Origin: Methanothrix sp.
GTDB taxonomy: Archaea; Halobacteriota; Methanosarcinia; Methanotrichales; Methanotrichaceae
Assembly: GCF_030055635.1 (NCBI RefSeq)
Contig: NZ_JASFYM010000009.1
Location: forward strand, 18,657-82,656
Length of the DNA stretch: 64,000 bases
Direction: 5' to 3'
This document shows positions 8,618 to 18,500 of the stretch, one piece after another. A program made the position numbers and the translations under genes. The notes under the pieces were generated by a model that searched no databases, was not told where the DNA came from, and saw only the letters and a list, made by a program, of their open reading frames with translations. Each line of letters opens with the position of its first letter. Positions within the stretch are counted from its first letter, which is position 1.

Positions 8618-8832
8618 CAATCACATGTAGACCGCCTCTTAAATATGACTTTCGAATGCCTGAGAGAGAGCAGCGTCCAGAGATGCTGTAACCTTCTCTG
8701 TTGCAGGCTGTTCGAGCGGGTCTGCATAACCTGGCGATGGATCCACTGAATAGTTCTGCTGGAATCGATTGACCCCAATAGGACTCTGAAATCGCAGAAA
8801 GTATAAGATCAATTAGTAACAATATCACAGCT

Positions 8833-9342
8833 ATGCGGATGCGCTTGCTTTTATGTGCTGCGGTGCTACTCCTGTGCTTCAGCACGCAGGTTCTGACGGA
8901 AGATGCTGGCCTTTACGATGGCATTTTTACAGGTATTGCAACCGGAGATAGAGGCACCAGCGCACTGCTCACACTGAACCTCACCCAGAACGGCAGTGCG
9001 GTCAAGGGGATTGCGACTATCCTTCCCGGCATAAAGGTCGACACAGGAGGCCTGATATGCCCTGGCCTGGTTGACGTTCCCGCAGGCACAGTGCCTGTAA
9101 AGGGCAATGTATCCACCAGAAACCCGCGTGTGCTCATCGCGGCTTCTGCTATCCAGACACAGGGCATGAGCATTGTGGCAGATGTTCTGGCAGAGATATC
9201 CACAGATGGCAATTCCATGAGGATTCAGATAAGGCTCAAGACCCCATGGCCCTGCCGGAACCCGACGATCCGGGCGGATCTGACCAGGATGCGAGGTGGA
9301 TCTACACAGACTCAAGTCTCCACCAGCAATCGAATGCGATGA
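8833..9342 (+). CDS. Putative secreted protein of unknown function
   Basis: About 169 residues with a strong signal peptide (MRMRLLLCAAVLLLCFSTQVL), followed by a Gly/Thr-rich extracellular region containing one pair of cysteines and short beta-like repeats (LTLNLTQNGSAVKGIATI). It is divergent from mutS with a roughly 215-base spacer. AAAGTATAAG near 8798-8808 could be its TATA box. I see no enzymatic motif and no family I recognise. A second in-frame ATG two codons in is equally usable as the start. Confidence 0.55.
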   Translation: MRMRLLLCAAVLLLCFSTQVLTEDAGLYDGIFTGIATGDRGTSALLTLNLTQNGSAVKGIATILPGIKVDTGGLICPGLVDVPAGTVPVKGNVSTRNPRVLIAASAIQTQGMSIVADVLAEISTDGNSMRIQIRLKTPWPCRNPTIRADLTRMRGGSTQTQVSTSNRMR

Positions 9343-9500
9343 ATGGCTCAAGGGGCACGGAAGAGGGTGCTATTGAGTTGATAGACTCAATGATCCATGA
9401 ATGCAGCGCATCTGTTCAGAACCATGCGACCTATCTACATCCTATGCAAATTTTGAGGTGAGTTCATAGAGCAGCACATCTGCTCTGCAGAAAATCCCAT

Positions 9501-9528
9501 AAAAATGCCAGAGCCTAATGCTCTGGCA
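9501..9528 (-). terminator. Intrinsic terminator overlapping the aclA stop codon
   Basis: On the minus strand TGCCAGAGC and GCTCTGGCA form a perfect 9-bp stem with a five-base loop, followed directly by TTTTTATGG. The aclA stop codon (9515-9517) lies inside the hairpin. A second perfect hairpin, AGAGCAG/CTGCTCT at 9468-9486, lies a little further on. Confidence 0.7.
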
Positions 9529-11359
9529 GCATGAATGCTATGTCCTCAGATGGATGGCGGTACAGCCTTGCGCCAAGGCGCTTCTGATCCAGGATGTGCC
9601 CTATGATCCCGATCGTCCTGCCCAGCGCGAAGAGCCCGTTGAGGTATCCGTACTTCAGCACATCGTCTATATCCTGCTGCGTGAAGACCGGACACGATGC
9701 CATCAGGTCCAGGAAGAGTATGCCTATGCACCCATCGACGTTCAGGATCAGATTGCCCTTCTTGGCCGTTGTGATCGCCTCGACCTGGAGCGCGTAGTTG
9801 AGGAGATCCGTCCTGGCGAAGTGCCGCTTTGCGTAATCGATCAGCAGCTGCACCCTCTTATCAGGGTTCTTGACGCTCTTGATCCTGTGACCGATGCCCG
9901 GGATGTTCACGCCCTTTCTCTTCATCTCATTCACGAACTGCTCGGGGGTGAGACCGGAGTCGTATGCCCTCTTGAACTCCCTCGCCGCATCATCTATCGC
10001 CCCTCCGAACCTCGGGCCGATCGTGAGCAGTCCGCTTGCCAGTGAGGAGATGAGATCCTTGCCGGCGCAGGATGCGACGATCGCGTTGTGCGCCGCGGAG
10101 ACGGATGGCCCGTGATCTGCGACTATCTGGAGAACAAGCTCTATGAAGCGGGCAGCATAATCGGGGAGCACCTTCTTGAACCAGAGCAGGCCGATCACCC
10201 CGCCGATCCCCATGTTCCGCTCAAGCACATCGCTCAGAGGTATCCCTGCGTATAGCACCTCCTCGCCGCGGTCATCCGAGATCGTGCATATGAACGTTGT
10301 GGGCCTTCTTATCATGCCAGTTGAGAGGGCCTTGCTGTAATCCACAGGTATGCTCGGAACCTGCGGCTCTACCACCTCTCTGACCTTTCCCTCGGCCAGG
10401 AGCCTCTCGTACACCTTTCTTATCTCATCTCCATATCCATCGAAGGACTCTGGGACGTGTGCCCCTGCCTCCTTAAGCGCGCGGTTCTTCTCCTGCGCGG
10501 TCTCCCTCGCTGTATCCGCCTTCGCACCCGCATGCCCGAACTGGACGCTCGCAGGCAGAAAGGGCGCGCATGTTCCCGTGACCCAGGCAACAAGCGGCTT
10601 TGTTATCCTCCCCTCATTCAGAGCATCGACGATCCTGTACTCGTCCTCCCCGCCGAGCTCGCCCAGGCAGGCGATCATCGCTATATCCGGATTCGCCTCA
10701 TACCTGAGTATGTGATCGAGCATGCTGGAGCCAGGGTACCTGTCGCCGCCTATGGCTATGCCCTCGTAGACGCCATTCGAGTTCCTGGAGATGATGTTGA
10801 AAGCCTCGTTGAGCATGCCGCCTGACTTTGAGACGAACCCAACACATCCAGGCCTGTAGAGCCTGCATGCGACGATGTTCTCTATCGTTCCCGCGGTGTT
10901 GCCTATCCTGAAGGCGCCAGCAGCCAGGCCACCAACAGTTGCAGGCCCTATTATCACCTTGCCTGCTCTTCTCGCAGTCGCCCCGATTATCCTGGCGTGC
11001 CTCTCAGGCACTCCCTCAGCTATGATGGCAACAGTTCTTATTGTCCTCTCCCTTAAAGCCTCCATTGTTGTATCGAACGCGGATCTGTGTGAGGCGAAGT
11101 TCACCATCACATCAGCATCTGGATGCTTCTCGGCAGCCTCCGCGATCGTCCTGTACATCGGAAGTAGGATCTCCTTCGTCCCCCAGAACGCCTTGTGTAT
11201 TCCGGATCTGCTGGGGTTTATTATGGCCGCGATGCTGGGAGTCTCCCTCTGGCATACGTAATCGAAATCGAGCATCCTCTGGATCGCGTTCACCTGGTAA
11301 CCGTAAACGAAAGCCTTCGTGTTCCTGTCGAAGAGAATGTAATCAGGCCTCGAGCTCAT
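9515..11359 (-). CDS. aclA: ATP-citrate lyase, large (CoA-ligase/lyase) subunit
   Basis: Protein of 614 residues. It corresponds to the C-terminal half of animal ATP-citrate lyase: a CoA-binding/ligase domain, then a citrate-synthase-like citryl-CoA lyase domain. The phosphohistidine motif FGHAGAK has His at 276. The SKSGG phosphate loop is at 177-181. Lyase residues equivalent to the known catalytic His-His-Asp set are seen at H424 (AAHN), H491 (GIGHRIKS) and D542 (LNVDG), and the C-terminus (YRHPSEDIAFMLPEH) is also family-typical. With AclB it converts citrate, ATP and CoA to acetyl-CoA, oxaloacetate, ADP and phosphate. It follows aclB after 3 bases. The lyase domain makes a plain succinyl-CoA synthetase very unlikely. 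Its physiological direction here is unknown. Confidence 0.93.
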   Translation of the reverse strand: MSSRPDYILFDRNTKAFVYGYQVNAIQRMLDFDYVCQRETPSIAAIINPSRSGIHKAFWGTKEILLPMYRTIAEAAEKHPDADVMVNFASHRSAFDTTMEALRERTIRTVAIIAEGVPERHARIIGATARRAGKVIIGPATVGGLAAGAFRIGNTAGTIENIVACRLYRPGCVGFVSKSGGMLNEAFNIISRNSNGVYEGIAIGGDRYPGSSMLDHILRYEANPDIAMIACLGELGGEDEYRIVDALNEGRITKPLVAWVTGTCAPFLPASVQFGHAGAKADTARETAQEKNRALKEAGAHVPESFDGYGDEIRKVYERLLAEGKVREVVEPQVPSIPVDYSKALSTGMIRRPTTFICTISDDRGEEVLYAGIPLSDVLERNMGIGGVIGLLWFKKVLPDYAARFIELVLQIVADHGPSVSAAHNAIVASCAGKDLISSLASGLLTIGPRFGGAIDDAAREFKRAYDSGLTPEQFVNEMKRKGVNIPGIGHRIKSVKNPDKRVQLLIDYAKRHFARTDLLNYALQVEAITTAKKGNLILNVDGCIGILFLDLMASCPVFTQQDIDDVLKYGYLNGLFALGRTIGIIGHILDQKRLGARLYRHPSEDIAFMLPEH

Positions 11360-11362
11360 AGC

Positions 11363-12619
11363 TCACTCCCCCCTCAGTGCCATTGGCACTATCCTGGTCA
11401 TGTGCGTCTCAGGGCCGTAGACCTCTATTGGTATTCCGAGCTCCCTGCCGAGCTCCCGCATCATCCTCAGCCCCTCCTCGTAGTTCGGCCCACCTCTGCG
11501 CACGTATATCCTGACGTTGTTCTCCCTGAGCCTGTCCCTGTACTCCCTCAGGGCCATGACAACGCCCTTGAAGGTGCTCGCGACGTCCGTGAAGTTCGCT
11601 ATCGCGCCGCCGATGAGCAGCACCTTCCCCCTCGGATCTTTCTCCCTGGTCATGAGATCGAGTATCGTCTTTGTGTAATGGTAGGTATCCTCAGTGCTCG
11701 GATCGCCGCTGTACTCGCCGTAGTTCGCCAGCTCTCCGGCGAAGCCGAGATCGCATATCGTATCGGTGTATATCACGCTGGCTCCGCCGCCTGCGACCAT
11801 CGTCCACACCCTTCCCTTCGGATTCAGTATCGTGAGCTTCAGCGATGCGCCTGTCTTCGCATCTATCTCCTTTATGAAGAGCTCCTCAGGTGTCAGGCTC
11901 CTCCCGAATGGCTCCGGGAATACGAGATCTCCCCACTTCTTCCTGCACCAGAACTCCTCGGCATCGTCCAGCTTCGCGACCATATCGAGCGGTATTATCT
12001 TCCCGTCGACGATCGTGAAGGGGTTGATCTCCAGGTAGGCGAAACCGAGGTCTACGTAGAACCTGAAGAGGGCCTCGATGAATCTTGCCACTCTCTCTGC
12101 ATCCGGAGAGGCCGGGAGTTTGGATTTTATATCAACTGCATCGATGCCATCCAGAATATCAACGTGCATCTGAACGACCCTGTCCCAGTTCTCCTCCACG
12201 CAGACGCCTCCCTGTGTGGAGAAGTAGATGGTATCCCCGTCGCGATCCGAGCTTATGGCCACATAGAGCTCATTCTCATGAGGCACATACGGCTCAACCA
12301 GGAAGTGATCCAGGACGCCCCTGACACCGCCTATCGTCACCTCTCTCTTCATGTTCTTGCTCAGGTACTCCCTGACATCATCCCAGGAGGCGTTAAGCAG
12401 GACAAGCCCGTGGACGCCTCTTTTTCCGAAGAGCTGATCAGGCTTCACCACAAGCCTCTTCTCGAGAATCCAGGGATTCTCGGAGACCGTGCGTTCCAGA
12501 TCGGTCTCCGGCCCGATCAGGGCAACCTCTCCTCTGTAGTCAAAATCATCGAGGTATTCTGGGAGGAACCTGGCAAGCAGCCTCTTAGCATCAAACTCCC
12601 TAATGCCTCTCTGCGCCAT
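11363..12619 (-). CDS. aclB: ATP-citrate lyase, small (ATP-grasp) subunit
   Basis: Protein of 418 residues, the length of the AclB subunit of two-subunit ATP-citrate lyases. The N-terminal ATP-grasp region includes VVKPDQLFGKRGVHGLV, the nucleotide-binding loop. YLEINPFTIVDGKIIPLD carries the metal/phosphate-binding carboxylates, and the C-terminal Rossmann-like domain (LLIGGAIANFTDVASTFKG) binds citrate. It is the first gene of a two-gene unit with aclA. The divergent methyltransferase-like gene starts 100 bases away, so the promoter lies in that gap. Together with AclA all catalytic parts of the enzyme are present and neither gene is broken. Confidence 0.92.
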   Translation of the reverse strand: MAQRGIREFDAKRLLARFLPEYLDDFDYRGEVALIGPETDLERTVSENPWILEKRLVVKPDQLFGKRGVHGLVLLNASWDDVREYLSKNMKREVTIGGVRGVLDHFLVEPYVPHENELYVAISSDRDGDTIYFSTQGGVCVEENWDRVVQMHVDILDGIDAVDIKSKLPASPDAERVARFIEALFRFYVDLGFAYLEINPFTIVDGKIIPLDMVAKLDDAEEFWCRKKWGDLVFPEPFGRSLTPEELFIKEIDAKTGASLKLTILNPKGRVWTMVAGGGASVIYTDTICDLGFAGELANYGEYSGDPSTEDTYHYTKTILDLMTREKDPRGKVLLIGGAIANFTDVASTFKGVVMALREYRDRLRENNVRIYVRRGGPNYEEGLRMMRELGRELGIPIEVYGPETHMTRIVPMALRGE

Positions 12620-12718
12620 CTTACAACCACCTTCTGCGGGCCTAAGCGCTCTGTATTTACAAATCTTCTGGTCTGGCGCCAGGAAAGTGTTACATATCTG
12701 CGCAGACCAGCTCTCACC

Positions 12719-13708
12719 ATGGACTGTCCATCATGTGGAGGACGATGCGTAAGACCAGCGGCTCATGTTCTGAATTCCATCGATTATATTTACATGGCGT
12801 GTCGGGAATGCAAAAATGAGCCGCATATTGACAAGAAGGCCCCACGGAGATCCCTCGAGATAGGAGGGCTGGAGAGGTGCGAGCACTGCGGGAAAGCACC
12901 GCTGGATCTGGTCATGCTCGAGGCGATGGATCTCCTCGTCGAGGAGGGGCTTCGCGACGATCGCGAGCCGCTCCGCAGCGTCGGCTCGCCGATGATAGAG
13001 ATTGGCTATCCCCTGCCATATCCACCGCGCCTCGGCGATTCTCAGCTCATACTGCTGATGGAGAGGGTGAACAGAAGTGCTGCCTCCAGGCTCATCGAGA
13101 TACCGGAGGTAAAGGGCGTGATAAGACGCAGCAGACAGATACCTGGCGTTGTTGATAAAAAAGGGCACACATGGGAGCTGCTCTCAGGCTGCGATATGCG
13201 CTGTGACATCATCCAGAGCATCTACGGGGATCTTGTGATATACAAAAACCAGTCGAAGATACACATAGAGTTTCCCAGGGAGAGCTACCCTAAGATACGG
13301 ATTCTGGAGAATCTAAGGATCGCGGGAAGAAGCGTGATCGACGGTCTCTGCGGGCCTGGAACCCTCGGGCTTGTCTGTGTACTTGCCGGCGCGAAAAAGG
13401 TCGTGATGAACGACATATGGCTGCCGGCGATCGAGAACGTGCTCATAAACCTGGAGGCCAACAGGGACATCCTGGGCATAGATAGCATAGAGCTCTTCGA
13501 TCGTGGAGATGAGCAGGTTGGAGGCAGTCCCAGGCTGGTCGGGCGCGCAAGGGGCGCATGCGAGATAGAGGTATACCATGGGGATATACGAAAGCTCTTC
13601 TCAGCTGTGAGCCCCCAGGATATATGCATACTGGATCACTTTCCTGGCGCACCGCTGGACGAGATCAGGAGAGCATGCAGCTCCTGCGATGAAATTGTGG
13701 TAATATGA
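12719..13708 (+). CDS. Predicted SAM-dependent methyltransferase with N-terminal zinc ribbon
   Basis: About 329 residues starting at ATG 12719. The N-terminus has CPSCGG, CRECK and CEHCG pairs that can bind one or two zinc ions. The C-terminal half has VIDGLCGPGTLGLVCVLAGA followed by VMNDIWLPAIENVLINLEAN, a class I methyltransferase motif I and the acidic/NxxA region after it, similar in style to tRNA methyltransferases. The last part (DICILDHFPGAP) would be motif IV. I infer an RNA or protein methyltransferase, substrate unknown. A much longer open frame reaches back into aclB and aclA on the opposite strand; that extension is a shadow. The stop codon touches the 3' end of the tRNA on the other strand. 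Confidence 0.65.
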   Translation: MDCPSCGGRCVRPAAHVLNSIDYIYMACRECKNEPHIDKKAPRRSLEIGGLERCEHCGKAPLDLVMLEAMDLLVEEGLRDDREPLRSVGSPMIEIGYPLPYPPRLGDSQLILLMERVNRSAASRLIEIPEVKGVIRRSRQIPGVVDKKGHTWELLSGCDMRCDIIQSIYGDLVIYKNQSKIHIEFPRESYPKIRILENLRIAGRSVIDGLCGPGTLGLVCVLAGAKKVVMNDIWLPAIENVLINLEANRDILGIDSIELFDRGDEQVGGSPRLVGRARGACEIEVYHGDIRKLFSAVSPQDICILDHFPGAPLDEIRRACSSCDEIVVI

Positions 13709-13783
13709 TGGGACAGCGCGGATTCGAACCGCGGTCCAAGCGTCCCAAACGCTCGAGGATGGACCAGGCTACCCTACTGTCCC
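13709..13783 (-). tRNA. tRNA-Pro (UGG)
   Basis: Minus-strand cloverleaf: acceptor GGGACAG pairs with CTGTCCC, anticodon stem GAGCG/CGCTT encloses the loop TTTGGGA with anticodon TGG, and the T arm reads CCGCGGTTCGAATCCGCG. The discriminator base is A and no CCA is encoded. The 3' end abuts the stop codon of the convergent gene. Confidence 0.95.
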
Positions 13784-14112
13784 GCAGAAGGGCAACGCAG
13801 TATGAATCAAACCATGGATATATAGCTAATCCTGAAGTGACTGCAGGGCGATGAGCAGAGGCTCCTGAAGACCAGATGAGGGAGGCTGCCCGGATCTGAA
13901 CGAATCGCGGGTCATGTACTCAAATCACTGAATGGAAACTCAGGAACCGGCATTCTCAGGCACAAGAGATCACAAACCTGCGGTGTCACATGCTCCTCGG
14001 TTCGATGATCTGAGTACACGACCGAATCGCGGAGGTGCCGGATCTCATGACGGAGACCGCCCCGATTCTCAGATAATGCAGGGGCGCGGTCACATTTGAC
14101 GCATCTTAGATC
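13784..14112. other. Intergenic spacer, no gene seen
   Basis: A 329-base spacer. It contains GAGTACACGACCG near 14009-14021, also present near 655-667, which hints at further decayed dispersed repeats. No coding frame or RNA gene is convincing. Confidence 0.4.
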
Positions 14113-14601
14113 TCACCTGCACCTTCTTGCCGCGCTCTCGAGGGTCTTTGCCGTGATCATCGCAGCCCGCGCCTCCCTTGCTCTGCCGAGCGCTGCCATG
14201 GCGTGGCTCTTGTTGTACCATGCGCCTATGAAGTAAGCATCGATCTCGAGGGCCTTGTCGAAGCAGGCGAGCGCCTCCTGGTATCTCCTCATCGATCCGA
14301 GGGCCATGCCCTTGTTGTTCCAGGCAAACGCATGTTTTGGATCGAGCCTGAGCGCCTCGTCGTAGCTCTTCAGAGCGTCCTCATACCTTCCCATGTACGA
14401 GAGAGCGATCCCGCGGTTGTTCCAGGCGTCCACGATTGTTGGATCATGCTCTATAGCGCGATCGTATGCCTCCAAGGCTTTCTCATATCTTCCCGAGTTG
14501 AAGTAAGAGTTGCCCCTCTCGAGCCATCTCCTGGCATCCGCAGCGCCTGCTTCGCTCACGAGCGTCACTGCGAGAGGCCGGGCAAATGATGGAAATATCA
14601 T
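14113..14601 (-). CDS. TPR repeat protein
   Basis: About 162 residues consisting mostly of four tandem tetratricopeptide repeats, visible as the recurring pattern W-x-x-x-G-x-x-x-x-x-x-G-x-Y-x-x-A-L-x-x-Y-D-x-A-L-x-x-D-P (for example AWNNRGIALSYMGRYEDAL). TPR stacks bind other proteins; the partner cannot be told from sequence. The first 20 residues are mildly hydrophobic but do not form a clear signal peptide. TPR genes of this compact kind are common in Methanosarcinales. It ends the minus-strand pair with the DUF166 gene, 33 bases downstream of it. Confidence 0.85.
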   Translation of the reverse strand: MIFPSFARPLAVTLVSEAGAADARRWLERGNSYFNSGRYEKALEAYDRAIEHDPTIVDAWNNRGIALSYMGRYEDALKSYDEALRLDPKHAFAWNNKGMALGSMRRYQEALACFDKALEIDAYFIGAWYNKSHAMAALGRAREARAAMITAKTLESAARRCR

Positions 14602-14634
14602 GATTTTACATATCCACAGGATATTACAAAAACC

Positions 14635-15414
14635 TTACCCGGGCGCGGCTCTCCTGATCGCCTCCTCGACCTTATCCCTTATGATGTACCCTGCCCTGTG
14701 CAGCACGGTATCTCCGATCTCAGGATCACGGTCCATGCTCGCAGTGCATGGATATGCATGGTGTGCCTCTGAGATCCTCTCGTGCAGGTGAGGATCATCC
14801 TTCTCCACGCCGATCAGCCGCTTGGCCACAAACCACGTCGATCCGCATGGGGCTGATCTGATGACACTGACCGCGGCGATCACATCCTTCCCCTCCCTCC
14901 CCTTCCGGAGCACCATCTCCAGCTCAGGCTCGCCGATCATCGCTCTACTGAGAAAAGCTGCTATGTTCGGCTTTGCAGGATCGGGTTTCATGGCACAGAA
15001 TGGCTTGGAGAACGCGGCCTCCATACCCAGCTCCTCCGCAGCCCTGGTCACCTGCATTCTGAGCCCCAGAGGCATATCCTTCGGGCTCTCTGAGCATCCG
15101 ATTATTCCTTTGATCCCCGCATCCCTCATTCTTGGGAGCATTCCGAAGAGTATGTCGGGATGTACATTTATGACGATCGCGATATCCGCCTCTGGAACCC
15201 GGGGAAGCAGCGGCTCAACGTCGTCTATGAAATCTCCAAGAGTCGATGGATCGGGCATCTCAACCGCCGCCACGATGTCCTCAGCTCCGCTGTACTTTCC
15301 GCTCCTGCACTGCGTGCACGCCTCACCGCATGATATGCAGAATCCGGGGTAGTTGAGAAGATTGCCGACGACCCTCTCGCCGAACTCACCGTTGTAGTAG
15401 AACACAACCCTCAA
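14635..15414 (-). CDS. DUF166 (thymidylate synthase-related) family protein
   Basis: About 259 residues from TTG 15414 (reading LRVVFYYNGEFGERVV), preceded by GGAGG at 15424-15428; in-frame GTG codons at 15423 and 15432 are alternatives. The pattern CISCGEACTQC gives four cysteines near residues 26, 29, 33 and 36, a likely metal or Fe-S site. The rest matches the methanogen DUF166 family, which databases link loosely to thymidylate synthesis. I cannot confirm that role from the sequence. A second conserved part is RSAPCGSTWFVAKRL. The TPR gene follows closely on the same strand. Confidence 0.7.
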   Translation of the reverse strand: MRVVFYYNGEFGERVVGNLLNYPGFCISCGEACTQCRSGKYSGAEDIVAAVEMPDPSTLGDFIDDVEPLLPRVPEADIAIVINVHPDILFGMLPRMRDAGIKGIIGCSESPKDMPLGLRMQVTRAAEELGMEAAFSKPFCAMKPDPAKPNIAAFLSRAMIGEPELEMVLRKGREGKDVIAAVSVIRSAPCGSTWFVAKRLIGVEKDDPHLHERISEAHHAYPCTASMDRDPEIGDTVLHRAGYIIRDKVEEAIRRAAPG

Positions 15415-15559
15415 GAAAGTCACATCCTCCACGTAATTTGCACAGGTCGCTATGTAACAGTTTCGAGCTGTATACGATGAGAACCCGTGCAGCCGGAGAA
15501 TGCTTCCATGACAGATTCGCAGAGCTTCGTCGGAGAGGCTCGCCTGGTCCGGCTCTGAA

Positions 15560-18500
15560 CTACTCAGGCTCGAAGCCGTGGTTCCTGAACTGCAGGGCTC
15601 TGCTGTTCTCGCTCACGATCCGCACGACGTTCTCCGGGAAGCCCTCTGCGGATCTGGCCTGGATCTCAAGCGTCACCTGCACATCAGATCCATTCAGGAG
15701 GTGCACAATCACCTCCTCTGCGATGCGGGCTGCGTCGCGGCCCACGCGCTCCGGGTCCAGATCCACAGCCGCGTAGAAGCGGCGCGGAGGTTTTTTGATG
15801 GTTTGGGTCTCTGTGGGCACATCCCCTCTGGTCCTCACAACAGTTCTGCCCGCCTCATACGCAGATGCTCCAATACTTGATGACGCAGATGCTGCGGCGG
15901 CCTGGGCATCGCCTGTGATCTGACGGATCGCAGCCTCATTTCTGACGAGAATGCAGCTGCTCTCTGGCGTGATCCTCACCGCCTGGCAGTACCTGAGGCC
16001 CTGGTAGCGGCCGTTCTCGTAGCCATCAGCGAGTGCGAAAGTCTCGGTCTCCCAGGAGATAAGCGAGATCCCCTCAGCGACTGCCTCGGCAAGCACCTCA
16101 GGAGAGCGAAGGCGGGGGAGGTAGATGTAGCTCGAGAAGTCCTCGACGAGCTGCCTCACGGATACGTGATCACCCCTCCACAGAGGGATCTCGTCGAGGT
16201 ACCTGCGCAGCACTGCTGGTGCGAGCTTTTCTGTGAGCATCCCCTCATGCTTGAGCTTCCTGATCGCTCTTGTGATTATATCCTCGCTTCCTGTGAGCCG
16301 GAACTGCTTCCACTCCACAGGCGCAGATGGGCTGCTCTGCTCCGGTACGAGGAGCCACTGATATGTCTCAGGAACGCGCGCAGCTACAGCTCTCTCTGCA
16401 TCCTCCATCTGCGCCCTTGCCTGTCTTGTCTGATGCGGATCGAGGTTCAGCTCCTCCCTCTCATCGAGAATGGATCTCCACGCTAGGTATCTTCTGAGAG
16501 CATCCTCGAGATCGCTGAGGCGCATGCTGTCAGCTGCGAGAAACACGAGGGTGTTGCGATACATGCGCGGCGCGCTCCCCCGTCTCTCCAGGATCTCTCC
16601 CGCAGCCTTCATCGCAGGATTATCCGCGTCCCTGGTGTATGGCAGATCAGGGGGAAGAACAACCAGCCTTGCATCAAGATCATCGGGGATATCCGAGCTA
16701 GAGCGCGGCAGCATGTGAACGCGTATCTCACTCCTCCTAACCTCCGACCGGAGCCTCTGCTCTAGCTCCTGAATCACACTGTCACGATCGCGCTTCAGCA
16801 TCTCGGCCCTGTCCTCGGCAAGCTTTGTTACAGTTGGCTGGGTTGAGTACCAGTAGCGTGATCCATCCTGGTAGAGGTATGTAGCCGTGGCCGCGAGCCG
16901 CCTGAGGGCATCACCGAATATCGCGGGAGGCTCGCCAGGCATCACGCAGCCGAGCTTGATCCTGCGATCCTCGATGCCCCGATGCGCTGCTGCTGCCATA
17001 GGCGCAGAGCCGAGATAGACCGTGCGGGCGACACGTCTGGTGGCATGCAGCTTGCCGAGGTTCGGGTTCTCGGAGTCGAGCCTTCTTGGAAGAGAGTCCG
17101 GGCCGTCGACGTCCTTCTCGATTATGGGCATCCAGTTGTCAGGGAGGTAGCGGGTTAGCTCGAACCTCACCCTGTCATCGTCTATTGGCACAGACGCGGG
17201 GAGAATCAGAGGGTTCCTGTCGCCGTCCCTCCAGAGGCAGTGGATCACAGCCGCCATCAGCCTGAGAACACCTCTGGTCCTCTGGAAGTTCGCAAGAGAT
17301 GACCAGTCGGAGTAGAGCCGATCGAAGAGCTCCGGATGTATCGGGTAGGCAGCCCTGATCCTCCGCTCGTAATCTGCCTCTGCGCATTCTGATGGGAACT
17401 CATCCCGCTGGCTGCGGTAGAGATCTGCAAATGCCCTGGCGATGACATCCCTCTGCTTGAACTGGTCTGGATCCGTGAACGGCTGGAAAAGCCTCCGCCT
17501 GACGATCTCAAAGCTCTCCTCTGCGGTTGCTGGCCGCCAAGGCGATTCAATCCTGCCGATCACCTTTCTCAGACGTTCAAGGGCCTCACGCCCCCTGATC
17601 CCGCCGACCTCTGTGTCGTCAGCACCGGACGCATCCGATGCGGGGAGCGACACGACTAGGAGCGCGCGATCCGCGAGCTTTGCGGACTCTGTCAGGTTCT
17701 GAGCGAATGTGAACTGGGTCTCGAAGCTGCCCGCGGGCAGATCACCGAGATCGTGGAGCTGTCTGGCGTATGCGACCCACTCGTCTATCAGGATGAGGCA
17801 GGGACCATGCTCTTTTAGGAGCTGTCTCATGACGTCTCCGGGATTAGTCGCGCGCTCGTCATCGCTCCGGACGCGCTCGAACGCCTCGCGGCCTCCGAGC
17901 TGCCATGCGATCTCCCCCCACAGGGTGCAGATGCGCGTGCCGTCTGGCTTGACCGATGGATTCCCTGGAGAGATCCGGTTTCCGACGAGCACAACCCGCT
18001 TCACCTTCGGCACAGAGCTCACTCCAGCAGCCTTCATGACCTCCTCTATGCCGGGGAGATCTGATGGAGGGGTGCCTGAGAAGAGGTGATAGAGAGCGAG
18101 CATCGAGTGTGTCTTGCCACCACCAAAGCTCGTCTGGAGCTGGACCACAGGCTCACCGCCCATGCCGCTCAGGCGCTTCAGGGCGTTGACCAGGAGCCAC
18201 TTAAGGCTCTCTGTGAGGTAAGTCCGCCTGAAGAACTCGACCGGATCCCTGTACTCATCGTTCCCCTCGCCGAGATAGACCTGCCATAGGTCGGCTGCGA
18301 ACTCGGCCTGCTGGAACCTGCCCGCTGCGACGTCAGGATGTGGTGTGATGACCTCGCGCCAGGGCTTAAGGCCTCCGGTGGCAGCTGCTTCTATGAGAGA
18401 GCCCCCTGCCTTTCGCTTCTCGTTCCTGACCTGCTCATCGAATCTCAGGCGCAGGAGCTCCAGCTTCATGCGCTCCAGATCCTCTGCATGGGGAGCAGAT

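Noticed and set aside
11195..12718. Plus-strand open frame running into the methyltransferase-like gene, which would give an 837-residue protein
   Set aside because: This part lies antisense to aclB and the front of aclA; its sequence has no protein character. The true gene starts at ATG 12719 with the zinc ribbon.
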